Shown here: one piece after another, positions 1 to 9,417 of the stretch
How the letters are laid out: every line of letters starts with the position of its first letter
Numbering within the stretch: the first letter of the stretch is position 1
Assembly: GCF_009834365.1 (NCBI RefSeq)
Contig: NZ_CP041348.1
Coordinates: forward strand, 342,001 to 406,000
Direction of reading: 5' to 3'
DNA length: 64,000 nucleotides
Source: Komagataeibacter xylinus
GTDB taxonomy: Bacteria > Pseudomonadota > Alphaproteobacteria > Acetobacterales > Acetobacteraceae
Notes under the pieces: generated by a model
Seen by the model: only the letters and a program-made list of their open reading frames with translations
Databases searched by the model: none
Told to the model about the DNA's origin: nothing
Position numbers and translations under genes: made by a program

Positions 1-547
1 TGAAGCAGCTGTCCAGCCATTCCTGCTCCTCGGCGGTGAACGAGACCTCGTCACACACCACCACGCCCGCGGCTTCAAGCTCGCGCTGCAGGTCGCGCCA
101 GATGCGCTGCTGCTCCTGCAACAGCCGCCCCGTGCGCTCGCGCACGGCGGAAAGCTGCTGCTGCGGCGTCAGCCCATCAGGCGAGGTCTTGACCAGCCCC
201 TCGCGCACCTGCCCCACGAGCCCCGCCACGCGCACGGAATAGAATTCATCAAGGTTGGAGGCGCTGATCGACAGAAAGCGCACGCGCTCGAGCAGCGGGT
301 TGCGGGGGTTGTCGGCCTCATCGACCACGCGCTGGTTGAAGTCGAGCCAGGACAGTTCCCGGTTAATGAAACGTGCGGGCGATGTGGCGTCGATCAGGGT
401 TTCTGGTGCTTCGCGCAGGGCGACCTGCCGCCCTGCCGCCCTGGTGGAGGCGGCGCGGCTGCGCGTGCGGGGCGCCGGTTTTGCGCCCGTGGCAGGCTTG
501 CGTGGCGTTCTGGCCAATGGATTCGCGCTCCCGTTCGGCGGTGGCAT
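1..547 (-). CDS. ppk: Polyphosphate kinase 1, N-terminal part (cut by window edge)
   Basis: Polyphosphate kinase makes inorganic polyphosphate reversibly from ATP. Translating the minus strand from the ATG at 547-545 gives a basic, Ala/Arg-rich leader of about 50 residues. It is followed by RFINRELSWLDFNQRVVDEA and then FLSISASNLDEFYSVRVAGL, the hallmark N-terminal domain of PPK1. Only 182 codons lie inside the window; the catalytic histidine domains are beyond the left edge. The gene lies downstream of hdaA on the same strand, a neighbourhood I recall from other alphaproteobacteria. The family call is firm; the exact start is less so because the leader is poorly conserved. Confidence 0.93.
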   Translation of the reverse strand, partial: MPPPNGSANPLARTPRKPATGAKPAPRTRSRAASTRAAGRQVALREAPETLIDATSPARFINRELSWLDFNQRVVDEADNPRNPLLERVRFLSISASNLDEFYSVRVAGLVGQVREGLVKTSPDGLTPQQQLSAVRERTGRLLQEQQRIWRDLQRELEAAGVVVCDEVSFTAEEQEWLDSCF

Positions 548-670
548 TGCTTGTTGCAAGTGATTCTAGACGACGGAGCGCCCTCTTGACCAGCGCCAAG
601 CCCCTGCGCGCACGTAGCCTTCAGGGCCAGCATCCCGAAATCTGAGGTGACGCTTCTTTCAAAACGATTC

Positions 671-720
671 AGGAGAACGCCGCCTTTTTGAAAAAAGGCG
701 GCACCCAAAAACTTTTATTC
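671..720. repeat. Intergenic palindromic element, copy 1 (right half)
   Basis: A perfect hairpin at 679-702 (GCCGCC, T/A-rich loop, GGCGGC) is preceded by GAGAAC and followed by ACCCAAAAACTTTTATT. It is one of eight related copies in the window and matches the right half of the full copy at 56407-56491. It lies past the 3' end of hdaA and upstream of ppk. Confidence 0.8.
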
Positions 721-796
721 TGAAAGGGATATCCACCAGTGCGCTTAAGGCCGAAGCCCATGAATTTTTTATGACACGCGCAAAATCCTGATTTTT

Positions 797-1498
797 CTAG
801 CCCGAAGGCACCAGCGGCTGTTCGGCTGGCAGCAGGTCGGCCAGCACATGTGCGGCCAAAGCGCGGGTGACCGGGCGACCCGAGGCAAGGGCTGCGTGAT
901 CCAGCCGGTTCGCAGCCTCCTGCATGGCAAGTGCCGTGCGCGGCAGGCGGCGCAGCAGCCACTCCACCACCGGCTGCGCCACCACGATCTGCCGCTCGGC
1001 CAGCAGGCGCAGCAGCAGCACGCGCAGCAACCCATCCCCCGGCTGGCTGATGGCCACAGCCATGGTCGCACGCAACCGGCTGGCCAGGTCCGGCAGGGCT
1101 ACCGCCCAGCGTGCAGGCGGCGTGCGCGCGCCAAGCAAAAGCACCATGCCATGCTCGCGCGCGGCATTGATCAGGTGCAGGAGCGCGCGCTCATCGGCGC
1201 ATTCATCGGCACGATCGAGCGCAATGGCCATGAGCGGCACGCGCGCGCCACAGGCCGGGAACAGGGCCGCCACATGCGCGTGCGACAGGCTGGCCCCGTG
1301 CAGCAGCCGCGCGCCATGACGGTGCGCCCAGATTTCAAGCAGATGGGTCTTGCCGGTGCCTGCCGCCCCCCACAGCGCCAGCCTGCGCTCGGGCCATGGC
1401 GTGGCGCCGAGCAGCCAGCTCCGGGCTGCGGCATTGGAGGCGGCAAAAACGAAATCGGCGGCACGGAAACGCGGCGTGTGGGCAAACGGCAACACCAT
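797..1498 (-). CDS. hdaA: HdaA-type DnaA regulator (regulatory inactivation of DnaA)
   Basis: A small AAA+ protein related to DnaA domain III, expected to work with the sliding clamp to convert DnaA-ATP to DnaA-ADP after initiation. From the ATG at 1498 it has 233 aa, normal for Hda. A Walker A motif GAAGTGKT lies at about residues 44-51. An early QMVLPF-type stretch resembles the clamp-binding region of Hda proteins. There is no DnaA-like DNA-binding domain IV. The frame stays open further upstream to about 1717 but that extension is not Hda-like, so I start at 1498. It is divergent from purM and upstream of ppk. Confidence 0.85.
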   Translation of the reverse strand: MVLPFAHTPRFRAADFVFAASNAAARSWLLGATPWPERRLALWGAAGTGKTHLLEIWAHRHGARLLHGASLSHAHVAALFPACGARVPLMAIALDRADECADERALLHLINAAREHGMVLLLGARTPPARWAVALPDLASRLRATMAVAISQPGDGLLRVLLLRLLAERQIVVAQPVVEWLLRRLPRTALAMQEAANRLDHAALASGRPVTRALAAHVLADLLPAEQPLVPSG

Positions 1499-1692
1499 CT
1501 GGCCGATCACCCCGGCAGGCGTGTTTTCATCCGTTTTCAGCTTCGTATGCTCAACCACCGCTTTGTGCACAGCCCCGCCATGACGTAAAGAAAGCCGGAA
1601 GTCCGTTTGAACCCGGCTCCAAGGGCGGTTTTCATAGCCTGCGCGAGGGAGTCCGGGAAAGTGATAGTTTGCTTGTGAAAAAGGCCTGCTGC

Positions 1693-2793
1693 ATGACGTC
1701 CGCCCCCCGCCCGCCAAAGCCTACCTCCGACAACGCGCCAAGCGCCACCTACCGCGATGCCGGGGTGGACATTGCCGCCGGTGACGCGCTTGTCGAAGTC
1801 ATCAAGCCTGCGGCAAAGGCCACGGACCGCCCCGGCACCATGGGCGGGCTTGGCGGATTCGGCGCGCTGTTCGACCTCAAGGCTGCCGGTTTTTCCGACC
1901 CCATCCTCGTGTCATGCACCGATGGCGTGGGCACCAAGCTCATGATCGCCATCGAAAGCGGCCTGCATGAAACCGTGGGCATAGACCTCGTGGCCATGTG
2001 CGTGAACGACCTTGTGGTGCAGGGGGCAACGCCGCTGTTCTTCCTCGACTACTTCGCCACCGGCAAGCTTGCCGTCGAGGATGCCGCCAAGGTAGTGCGC
2101 GGCATAGCCAAGGGCTGCGCCGAGTCGGGCTGTGCGCTGGTGGGCGGCGAGACCGCCGAGATGCCGGGCATGTACGGCCCCGGCCATTACGATCTGGCTG
2201 GCTTTTCGGTCGGTGCGGCCGAGCGCACGGCGCTGCTGCCCGGCGATATCCGCCCCGGCGATACGCTGATCGCGCTGCCTTCGGCGGGCGTGCATTCCAA
2301 CGGGTTTTCGCTGGTGCGCAATATCGTCAAGCGCAGCGGGCTGGGCTGGGATGCCCCCTGCCCGTTTGCCGATGGCCTCACACTGGGCGAGGCGCTGATG
2401 ACGCCCACCACGTTATACGTTCGCCCCGTGCTCGACCTGCACCACGCGGGCCTGCTGGTGGGCGCTGCCCACATTACGGGTGGCGGCCTGCCGGGCAACC
2501 TGCCGCGCGTGCTGCCTAAGGGCGTGCGCGCCGTGCTTGATGGCACGGCCTGGCCGGTGCCGCCGGTGTTCCCTTGGCTGGCAAGCATTGGCAATGTCAC
2601 CACCGAGGAAATGCTGCGCGTGTTCAACTGCGGCGTGGGCATGGTGCTGGTGGTGCGCGACACCGATGCCGCCATGGCGAAGCTAGCCGAGCGCGGGCAG
2701 CAGGCCTTCATCATCGGCACCATCACGCAGGGTGAAAGCCCGGACAGCCCGGCCACGCTGACCTTTGATGAACTGCCCAAACTGCGTGACTGA
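1693..2793 (+). CDS. purM: Phosphoribosylformylglycinamidine cyclo-ligase (AIR synthase)
   Basis: Converts formylglycinamidine ribonucleotide to aminoimidazole ribonucleotide in purine synthesis. The 366 aa product contains the family signatures [16 protein letters not shown], the [11 protein letters not shown] block and [13 protein letters not shown]. The frame is open far upstream, but homology begins around YRDAGVDI. The ATG at 1693 has AAAAAGG about 9 bases ahead; a GTG at 1675 is the alternative. purN follows after 10 bases, the usual purMN pair. Confidence 0.96.
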   Translation: MTSAPRPPKPTSDNAPSATYRDAGVDIAAGDALVEVIKPAAKATDRPGTMGGLGGFGALFDLKAAGFSDPILVSCTDGVGTKLMIAIESGLHETVGIDLVAMCVNDLVVQGATPLFFLDYFATGKLAVEDAAKVVRGIAKGCAESGCALVGGETAEMPGMYGPGHYDLAGFSVGAAERTALLPGDIRPGDTLIALPSAGVHSNGFSLVRNIVKRSGLGWDAPCPFADGLTLGEALMTPTTLYVRPVLDLHHAGLLVGAAHITGGGLPGNLPRVLPKGVRAVLDGTAWPVPPVFPWLASIGNVTTEEMLRVFNCGVGMVLVVRDTDAAMAKLAERGQQAFIIGTITQGESPDSPATLTFDELPKLRD

Positions 2794-2803
2794 CCTGGTC
2801 CCG

Positions 2804-3424
2804 ATGCACAAAACACCCATCGCCATCCTCATCAGCGGGCGCGGCAGCAACATGCGCGCGTTGATTGCAGCCTGCGCGCGGCCTGACTACCCTGCCCGCA
2901 TTGCCCTGGTGCTGAGCAACAACCCCGACGCGCCGGGGCTGGACGTGGCGCGGGAAGCCGGGCTTGAAGCCCGCGCCATCGACCACCGCGCCTACCCCCG
3001 CGACCGTGAAGGCCACGAGCGCGCACTTGACGCAACACTGCGGGCTGCGGGCGTAAAATATATCTGCCTTGCGGGCTACATGCGCCTGCTCACACCATTC
3101 CTGACCACGGCGTGGAAGGGGCGGATGCTCAACATCCACCCCAGCCTGCTGCCCGCCTTTCCTGGTCTGCACACGCATGAGCGCGCGCTGGAAAACGGCA
3201 CCCGCATTCACGGCTGCACCGTGCATTGGGTGACGGAGGGCATGGATGAAGGCCCGGTCATAGGCCAGGCCGCAGTACCCGTGCTTGATGGCGACACGCC
3301 AGATACACTGGCCGCCCGCGTGCTGCTGCAGGAACACAGGCTCTACCCCGCTGCCCTGCACCGCGTGCTGGCTCCGGCCACGACACCCGCGCCTGATGCG
3401 GCAGCCAGCCTGCTGGCGGTGTAA
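2804..3424 (+). CDS. purN: Phosphoribosylglycinamide formyltransferase
   Basis: Transfers a formyl group from 10-formyl-THF to glycinamide ribonucleotide. The 206 aa protein starts with PIAILISGRGSNM (phosphate loop). It has the catalytic NIHPSLLPAFPG segment with the Asn and His of the active site, and the conserved Asp in HWVTEGMDEGPVIGQ. The start is the ATG at 2804, ten bases after purM stops, so the two are probably cotranscribed. A palindromic element follows the stop codon. Confidence 0.96.
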   Translation: MHKTPIAILISGRGSNMRALIAACARPDYPARIALVLSNNPDAPGLDVAREAGLEARAIDHRAYPRDREGHERALDATLRAAGVKYICLAGYMRLLTPFLTTAWKGRMLNIHPSLLPAFPGLHTHERALENGTRIHGCTVHWVTEGMDEGPVIGQAAVPVLDGDTPDTLAARVLLQEHRLYPAALHRVLAPATTPAPDAAASLLAV

Positions 3425-3436
3425 ACACGTTTCCGG

Positions 3437-3507
3437 GCGCTGTCTTTTTTTTTAAAAGGCAGCGTCCTGTCGAAGCTTTTTGAAAAAAGCTTCACCAAAA
3501 AATTTTT
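3437..3507. repeat. Intergenic palindromic element, copy 2 (two hairpins)
   Basis: Two successive palindromes. An imperfect one at about 3437-3466 (GCGCTG...CAGCGTC) is followed by a perfect one at 3472-3493 (GAAGC, T5-G-A6, GCTTC), then ACCAAAAAATTTTT. It starts 12 bases after purN stops. Same family as the copies at 671, 6169, 8772, 43328, 48133, 56407 and 59774. Confidence 0.75.
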
Positions 3508-3616
3508 CTCTTCTGCTTTTATCGTAGCCGGATCTCTGTGTGACCTGAGCTATCTTTCCGCTTTCCAATAACATTGCGTGCGATAAAATATTTATGCACA
3601 AATCAGTCCACAGGCA

Positions 3617-3651
3617 CAAAAAAAGCCGACCCGAAGGTCGGCTTTTCCGCA
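3617..3651 (-). terminator. Rho-independent terminator of ndk
   Basis: Read on the minus strand, the stem AAGCCGACC / GGTCGGCTT with a short TCG loop is followed by a run of T. It lies about 45 bases past the ndk stop codon. Confidence 0.85.
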
Positions 3652-3691
3652 ACCGGAGCATAACGCCCCGGCCTTTCCTGACCCAGAAGGA

Positions 3692-4114
3692 TCAGGGCAG
3701 GATCTCGGTGCCAGCGAAGAAGAAGGAGAGCTCGTTCTTCGCGTTCTCGAGGCTGTCGGAGCCGTGCACGGAGTTGGCTTCGATGCTCTCGGCAAACTGG
3801 GCGCGGATGGTGTGGGCTTCGGCCTTCTTGGGGTCGGTCGCACCCATCACTTCGCGGTTCTTCAGCACGGCGTTCTCGCCTTCAAGCACCTGCACCACGA
3901 CCGGGCCGGAGATCATGAAGGACACGAGGTCGTTGTAGAACGGGCGCTCCTTGTGCACTTCATAGAATGCGCCAGCGGTCGCCTTGGTCAGCTGGATGCG
4001 CTTCTGGGCAACGATGCGCAGGCCATTGCCTTCGAACACGGCATTGATCTTGCCGGTCAGGTTACGGCGGGTCGCATCGGGCTTGATGATGGAGAGGGTA
4101 CGTTCGACTGCCAT
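3692..4114 (-). CDS. ndk: Nucleoside diphosphate kinase
   Basis: Transfers the gamma phosphate between nucleoside tri- and diphosphates through a phosphohistidine. The 140 aa product is the standard bacterial length. It begins [17 protein letters not shown] and carries the active-site block [12 protein letters not shown], where the His is the phosphorylated residue. The ATG at 4114 has a strong AAAGGAG ribosome site 8 bases ahead; an upstream in-frame ATG at 4165 is therefore rejected. It is a single-gene unit with its own terminator, divergent from the ABC-F gene. Confidence 0.97.
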   Translation of the reverse strand: MAVERTLSIIKPDATRRNLTGKINAVFEGNGLRIVAQKRIQLTKATAGAFYEVHKERPFYNDLVSFMISGPVVVQVLEGENAVLKNREVMGATDPKKAEAHTIRAQFAESIEANSVHGSDSLENAKNELSFFFAGTEILP

Positions 4115-4274
4115 GGGACAGCTCCTTTCAACGGGTTGCAAAATATACGAGGCGGCATTGGACATAAGCCGACATCACCTTACAACCGCCATCTAGAGCA
4201 TATCGCCGCAGACTGGTAGGTACAAAGCCGCACGAAACCAGCCATGCCCCCTTTATTGCCGGAGTTTTCCGCCC

Positions 4275-6161
4275 GTGAGCCTGCTCGTCATATCTGACCT
4301 GACCCTGCGCATTGCAGGGCGCACCCTGCTCGATGGCGCGAGCCTGAGCATCGACCCCGGCCGCAAGATCGGCCTCGTGGGCCGCAACGGGGCGGGCAAG
4401 TCCACGCTGCTGGCCGCCATTGCGGGTGATATCGCGCCCGATGGCGGCTCCATTCACCTTTCCGCCCGCGCGCGCATGGCGCGCATCAAGCAGGAGGCCC
4501 CCACCGGCTATGGCTCCCTGCTCGACACCGTGCTGGCGGGCGATACCGAGCGCACGAGCCTGCTGGCCGAATCCGAAACCTGCGCCGACCCCGCCCGCAT
4601 TGCCGATATTCACGAGCGCCTGCTGACCATTGATGCCCATAGCGCCCCCGCCCGTGCCGCCGCCATCCTGTCCGGCCTTGGCTTTGATGCCAGCGCCCAG
4701 GCCCGCCCGGTGTCCGACTTTTCGGGCGGGTGGCGCATGCGCGTAGCACTCGCCACGGCGCTGTTCCTCAACCCCGACCTGCTTCTGCTTGACGAGCCAA
4801 CCAACCACCTCGATCTCGAAGCCACGATCTGGCTCGAGAACTGGCTGGCCCGCTTTGGGGGCGCGGCCCTGATTGTCAGCCATGACCGAGGGCTGCTCGA
4901 CCGCGCGGTGGATGCCATCGCCCATCTCGACCGGGGCAAGCTCACGCTCACGCCGGGCGGATATGAGGAGTTCGTGCGCATCCGCACCGAGCAGGCGCTG
5001 CAACAGGCCCGCATGGCCGAGCGCATCAACGCCAAGCGTGCACATATGCAGTCCTTTGTTGACCGTTTCCGCGCCAAGGCCACCAAGGCCAAACAGGCGC
5101 AGGCGCGCATCAAGGCGCTGGAAAAACTGCCCCAGATCGACAGCGTGGTGGAGGATACACCCAGCCACTTCTCCTTCCCTGAGCCCTCGCCCCTGCCGCC
5201 GCCCATGCTGACCATGGAGCGCGTGAGTGCGGGGTATGGCGATCACACCATCCTGTCCAACCTGTCGCTGCGCATCGACATGGAGGACCGCATCGCCCTG
5301 CTTGGCGCGAACGGCAACGGCAAATCCACCTTTGCCAAGCTGGTGGCGGGCAGGCTGGAGCCGCAGTCGGGCACGATCCAGCACAGCCCCAAGCTCAAGG
5401 TGGGCTATTTTGCCCAGCATCAGGCCGAGGAACTGCGGCCCGCTGAAACCCCGGTTGATCACATGGCCCGCGCCCTGCCCGAGGCCACGCCGCCTGCCGT
5501 GCGCGCGCAGCTTGCCCGCTTCGGGCTGGATGCGGAGCGGGCCGAAACGCCTACGCGCGACCTGTCAGGCGGCGAAAAGGCCCGCCTGCTGCTGGCGCTG
5601 GCCACGCGTGATGCACCGCACCTGCTGATCCTTGATGAACCAACCAACCACCTTGACCTTGATGCGCGTGACGCGCTGATCCGCGCACTGGCCGAATTCG
5701 AGGGTGCGGTGCTGCTGATCAGCCATGACCCGCATCTGGTTGAACTCGTGGCCGACCGGCTGTGGCTGGTGGGTGATGGCACGGTGCGCCCGTTTGAGGG
5801 CGACATGGCGGAATACCGCGTCTGGCTGACCGAACGCGCCCGCGCGGTGGCCGCAAGCAACCCCGACCGCCCCGCCGCCGCCCCAAAGCGCGATGACCGC
5901 CGCGAACGCGCCGAGGCCCGCAAGGCGACTGCCCCGCTGCGCAAGCGCATCCGCGATGCCGAGCAGCTTATGGCAAAACTGGTGGCCGAACGCACAAAGC
6001 TTGAAGCCCGCCTCGCCGACCCCAGACTGTATGAAACCGGCAAGCCTGACGAAGTTACGGCGCTCAATACCCGCCTTGCCGCCATTGCGCGCGAACATGA
6101 CCGTGCGGAGGAAGACTGGCTGGAAGCAGAAACCGAGCTTGAAGCTGCGAATGCGGACTAA
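4275..6161 (+). CDS. ABC-F family ATPase (Uup/YheS-like)
   Basis: A soluble protein with two ABC ATPase domains and no membrane segments; ABC-F proteins act on ribosomes, mostly as translation factors. The two Walker A motifs are GRNGAGKST and GANGNGKST. The two signatures are SGGWRMRVALA and SGGEKARLLLA, and both Walker B regions read LLLDEPTNHLDLEA or LILDEPTNHLDLDA. An inter-domain linker rich in Arg, Lys and Gln sits near residues 235-285. A charged C-terminal segment from about residue 535 looks like a coiled coil. It starts with GTG at 4275 and has 628 aa. The subfamily (Uup or YheS) cannot be settled by eye. Confidence 0.9.
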   Translation: MSLLVISDLTLRIAGRTLLDGASLSIDPGRKIGLVGRNGAGKSTLLAAIAGDIAPDGGSIHLSARARMARIKQEAPTGYGSLLDTVLAGDTERTSLLAESETCADPARIADIHERLLTIDAHSAPARAAAILSGLGFDASAQARPVSDFSGGWRMRVALATALFLNPDLLLLDEPTNHLDLEATIWLENWLARFGGAALIVSHDRGLLDRAVDAIAHLDRGKLTLTPGGYEEFVRIRTEQALQQARMAERINAKRAHMQSFVDRFRAKATKAKQAQARIKALEKLPQIDSVVEDTPSHFSFPEPSPLPPPMLTMERVSAGYGDHTILSNLSLRIDMEDRIALLGANGNGKSTFAKLVAGRLEPQSGTIQHSPKLKVGYFAQHQAEELRPAETPVDHMARALPEATPPAVRAQLARFGLDAERAETPTRDLSGGEKARLLLALATRDAPHLLILDEPTNHLDLDARDALIRALAEFEGAVLLISHDPHLVELVADRLWLVGDGTVRPFEGDMAEYRVWLTERARAVAASNPDRPAAAPKRDDRRERAEARKATAPLRKRIRDAEQLMAKLVAERTKLEARLADPRLYETGKPDEVTALNTRLAAIAREHDRAEEDWLEAETELEAANAD

Positions 6162-6168
6162 AACCGAT

Positions 6169-6232
6169 AAAAGGTTTGGGTGAAGCTTTTTTTCAAAAAG
6201 CTTTGAAATAAAGGCGACACCCGAAACTTTTA
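6169..6232. repeat. Intergenic palindromic element, copy 3 (partly decayed)
   Basis: AAAGGTTTGGGTGAAGC leads into a hairpin (AAGCTTTTTTTCAAAAAGCTT), then a degenerate second half, AAAGGCGACACCCGAAACTTTTATT. Both terminal inverted repeats are recognisable. It fills the gap between the convergent ABC-F and MFS genes and runs into the end of the MFS gene. Confidence 0.75.
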
Positions 6233-7429
6233 TTATTTAGAAGCAGCCTTCCCGGAAGCGGGCAGCCCGATCAGGAAGATCCCCAGCCCCACCGCCGAAA
6301 GGCAGGCCCCGGCCCACCCCACCGACTGCGCGCCATAACCCGCCGCAATCACCGCCCCACCAAGCCATGCCCCAAAAGCGTTGGCGATGTTGACGGCGGA
6401 ATGGTTGAGGGCCGCCGCCAGTCCCTGCGCCCCGGCTGCCACATCCATGAGCCGGGTCTGCAGCGCGGGCAGCAGGGCGATGATGCAGCCGGTCAGGCCA
6501 ATTACCGGCAGGATCAGCCATACATTGCCTGCGCAGAGCGCAAACAGGCATGACATGAGCGTGCTCGCCACCAGGGTTATGATGATCGCCAGCACCGGGC
6601 TGACATCAACCAGCCGCGCGCCCGCCATGTTGCCCGCCACCATGCCCAGCCCCCACAGCATCTGGGCTACCGGCAGTACGCCAGCGGATACGCCCGTAAC
6701 GCCCAGCAGCACGGTGGAAAGATAGGTGCCGACGCAGAACATGCCACCAAACCCGACTGCCCCCGTGGCCAGTGTCAGCCAGACCTGCGGGCGCCCGAGC
6801 GCGCCAAGCTCGCGCCGCAGGGAAGGCGCATGGGCACGATCAACCGGCACCTGCGGCAGGCTGTGCGTCATCAGGCCAAACGCCACGATGCCCATGAGCG
6901 TAACCAGCCCGTAAACCGCGCGCCATCCCAGGGCTTCGCCCACCCACGTTACCAGCGGCACGCCCACCACATGCGCAATCGTAAGACCCGAAAACACGCC
7001 CGCTACGGCCCGCCCCCGGCGCGCGGGTGGCACCATTGCCGCCGCCACCAGTGCTGCCACGGCATAAAAGGCGCCATGCGGCACCCCGGTCAGAAAACGC
7101 AGGGCTACCAGCGTGCCGTACCCGGGTGCGAGCGCACACCCGGCATTGCCCGCCACGAACACGGCCTGCAGCACCAGCAGCAGCCTGCGCCGGGGCATGC
7201 GGGCGGCAAACAGGGTTACAAGCGGCGCGCCCACCACCACACCCAGCGCATAGGCGCTGATGACATGACCTGCCACCGGCACGCCAACGCCGAGCGAGCG
7301 CGCCACGTCGGGCAGTAGCGCCATGAGCGCGAACTCACCCGTGCCGATGCCGAACGTGGCCACCGCCAGGGCCCCCCAGGCCGCCCATACGCGCCCTGCC
7401 GCAAGGGGAACCATGTTCGCGTCACTCAC
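6233..7429 (-). CDS. MFS transporter (AraJ/drug-efflux type)
   Basis: A 12-helix major facilitator of about 398 aa, expected to export a small molecule by proton antiport. The N-terminal helix contains the DHA1 pattern FGIGTGEFALMALLPDVA. The next loop has FAARMPRRRLLLVL, a motif A-like loop, and PHGAFYAVAALVAA follows. I place the start at the GTG at 7429 because GGGAAAGGGCGG precedes it; an in-frame GTG at 7474 and the later ATG (MVPLAAG) are alternatives. The substrate is unknown. It is convergent with the ABC-F gene and divergent from the AI-2E family gene. Confidence 0.88.
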   Translation of the reverse strand: MSDANMVPLAAGRVWAAWGALAVATFGIGTGEFALMALLPDVARSLGVGVPVAGHVISAYALGVVVGAPLVTLFAARMPRRRLLLVLQAVFVAGNAGCALAPGYGTLVALRFLTGVPHGAFYAVAALVAAAMVPPARRGRAVAGVFSGLTIAHVVGVPLVTWVGEALGWRAVYGLVTLMGIVAFGLMTHSLPQVPVDRAHAPSLRRELGALGRPQVWLTLATGAVGFGGMFCVGTYLSTVLLGVTGVSAGVLPVAQMLWGLGMVAGNMAGARLVDVSPVLAIIITLVASTLMSCLFALCAGNVWLILPVIGLTGCIIALLPALQTRLMDVAAGAQGLAAALNHSAVNIANAFGAWLGGAVIAAGYGAQSVGWAGACLSAVGLGIFLIGLPASGKAASK

Positions 7430-7643
7430 ATATCCGCCCTTTCCCGATGGAGAAGATTGGCTTACCGCTTGCACATCAATGCGGCATTAACCCATCAGGG
7501 GCCATATCACCTTATCAGACCATCCGTGGCAGAATTTCACCCTCCGGCAATCCGTGCGCCCCGCCATGCGTTATCCGGGTTCACGCCACGCGCACGCCAT
7601 TCCCGTTTTCCACACGTTCCATGCCCACCATACGGACACATAG

Positions 7644-8768
7644 ATGACAGCCTCCCCCCCCACGGCTCCTTCTTCCAACGAACCCGATTCAAAGCCTGCC
7701 CACCATAAGGATGACATAACCGACCCCCGCGCCATCCAGCTTGCCCGCATCTATGCCCTGCTGCGGCTGACGCTGATCGTGACTATCGTGGTCATGCTGA
7801 TCTGGGTCGTGGGCGACGTGCTGATGGTCATCTTTGCCGCGACCCTGGTGGCCGTGATCCTGCATAACCTTGCCGGTCTTGTTGAACGGCGCATGCGCAT
7901 GCCTTACTGGCTGGCACTTTCCACCGTGGTGGTGGTGCTGATCGGCGCCCTGACCGGCCTGATCTGGAGCAGCGGGCCAGAAATATCGGAGCAGGCGATC
8001 AAGCTGCGCACCGCCCTGAGCGAGCAGGCCCACAACCTGCGTGACAGCATGGGCCATTCCTCCACCGGGCGGATGATCCTCGATAACCTGCCCACCACCC
8101 TTGGCGGCAACGAACAGACTTCGGGCAATGCCGGATTCGGTTCCATCGCGGGGTCGATGACCGGCTTTGTCTCCTCGGCCTTTGGCGCTGCGGGCACACT
8201 GGCCGTGATCCTGATCGCGGGGCTGTATTTCGCCATCTCGCCAGAAATCTATGTCAATGGCATGCTGCGGCTGATCCCCCACCCCTACCGCAAGACATCG
8301 CGCACGCTGCTGCTGACCGCAGGCCGCACGCTATGGGCCTGGACGGCAGGACAGGCGCTGGACATGACGGTAGTGGGGCTGCTGTCCTTCATCGGGCTGT
8401 GGTGCATTGGCGTGCCGCTGGCCCTCGCCCTGGGCGTGGTGGCGGGAATGGCCAATTTCATCCCCTATATCGGGGCCTTCGTGGGCGCGGTGCCTGCCGT
8501 GCTCATCGGGCTGTCACAGGGCACGCGCGAGGGGGTGATGGTGCTGGGGCTTTACGCCGCCATCCAGTTCTTTGAAGGCAATGTCATGGCGCCACTCATC
8601 CAGCGCCATGCCGTCAAGATGCCGCCGGGGCTGACCATTCTGTCACAGACGATCTTTGGCACCATTCTGGGTATTCCGGGCCTGATCCTGGCGTCCCCGC
8701 TCACCGCCGCCCTGCTCGCTACCATGGACAAGGCCACGCCAAAACTGGATGATGACGAGCGGGTATAG
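7644..8768 (+). CDS. AI-2E family transporter (PerM/YdiK-like)
   Basis: An integral membrane protein of 374 aa with about eight predicted helices. A polar N-terminal tail of about 35 residues precedes a hydrophobic pair beginning LLRLTLIVTIVVMLIWVV. The C-terminal half contains GVVAGMANFIPYIGAFVG and EGNVMAPLIQRHAVKMPPG, both typical of the family. Family members export peptides, quorum signals or Na+/H+, so the name does not define a substrate here. It ends convergently with the HAD gene, with a palindromic element in between. Confidence 0.88.
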   Translation: MTASPPTAPSSNEPDSKPAHHKDDITDPRAIQLARIYALLRLTLIVTIVVMLIWVVGDVLMVIFAATLVAVILHNLAGLVERRMRMPYWLALSTVVVVLIGALTGLIWSSGPEISEQAIKLRTALSEQAHNLRDSMGHSSTGRMILDNLPTTLGGNEQTSGNAGFGSIAGSMTGFVSSAFGAAGTLAVILIAGLYFAISPEIYVNGMLRLIPHPYRKTSRTLLLTAGRTLWAWTAGQALDMTVVGLLSFIGLWCIGVPLALALGVVAGMANFIPYIGAFVGAVPAVLIGLSQGTREGVMVLGLYAAIQFFEGNVMAPLIQRHAVKMPPGLTILSQTIFGTILGIPGLILASPLTAALLATMDKATPKLDDDERV

Positions 8769-8771
8769 TCC

Positions 8772-8829
8772 AGAAGCTTCAGGCAACGCCGCCTTTTGAA
8801 AAAGGCGGCACTCGGAAACCTTGATCTTT
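8772..8829. repeat. Intergenic palindromic element, copy 4
   Basis: An AGAAGCTTCAGGCAAC remnant of the left hairpin is followed by a perfect right hairpin at 8788-8809 (GCCGCC TTTTGAAAAA GGCGGC) and an ACTCGGAAACCTTGAT tail. It lies between the convergent AI-2E and HAD genes. Confidence 0.78.
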
Positions 8830-8832
8830 TTA

Positions 8833-9417
8833 TCAGGCCTGCAGGGTATTCACATCCACATGCGCCATGCCTGCGCGGGTCGCTGCCTGCATGCCCTCGC
8901 GACTGTCCTCGAACACGAGGCAGGTGGCGGGCGCACAGGCAAGGCTGCGGGCAGCAAGCAGGAACATGTCCGGCGCGGGCTTGGGGTGGTTCACGTCATC
9001 AATGGTGATGATGACATCAAACAGCTTCTCAAGCCCGAGATGGCTCAGGCAGGCCGAGACAACCTGCCGCGACCCGTTCGAGGCCACCGCCATGGGCAGG
9101 CGGCCATGATACGCACGGGCGATATCGGTCACGACCGTGATCTCGCGCAGCACATGAAGCTTGCGCAGCATGCTGGTCCGCGCGTTCGAGATGATGCCGT
9201 CACGGTCCACCACGCGGCCAAGACGCTGCTCGACAATATCGAGCACCATGTGCTCGGACATGCCGCCATGGCCGTGAAACCACTCTGGCGGCACACCCTG
9301 GCCAATCGCATCTTCAAGGGCTGTGAGCCAGCCTTCACGGTACAGCGGCAGGCTGTCGACCAGCGTGCCGTCGCAATCAAAGATCAGGCCCTGCGTGCCC
9401 GCGCGGACAAGGCTCAT
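8833..9417 (-). CDS. HAD-superfamily phosphatase/phosphoglucomutase-like
   Basis: A 194 aa haloacid dehalogenase-type enzyme. The nucleophile motif FDCDGTLVDS places Asp14 and Asp16 near the N terminus. The cap domain contains WFHGHGGMSEHMV. Motif III Lys is in HPKPAPDMFLLA and the acidic motif IV is FEDSREGMQA. Relatives act on sugar phosphates (beta-phosphoglucomutase, YqaB). The start codon overlaps the stop of the upstream gene (ATGA), so it is the last gene of the four-gene operon with the dehydratase and aminotransferase. A role on a sugar phosphate in that pathway is plausible but not shown. Confidence 0.85.
   Translation of the reverse strand: MSLVRAGTQGLIFDCDGTLVDSLPLYREGWLTALEDAIGQGVPPEWFHGHGGMSEHMVLDIVEQRLGRVVDRDGIISNARTSMLRKLHVLREITVVTDIARAYHGRLPMAVASNGSRQVVSACLSHLGLEKLFDVIITIDDVNHPKPAPDMFLLAARSLACAPATCLVFEDSREGMQAATRAGMAHVDVNTLQA

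Noticed and set aside
679..702. Hairpins with GCCGCC stems as simple Rho-independent terminators
   Set aside because: Several copies lack a proper T run after the stem, and all share conserved flanks outside the hairpin, which points to a repeat family even if some copies end transcription.
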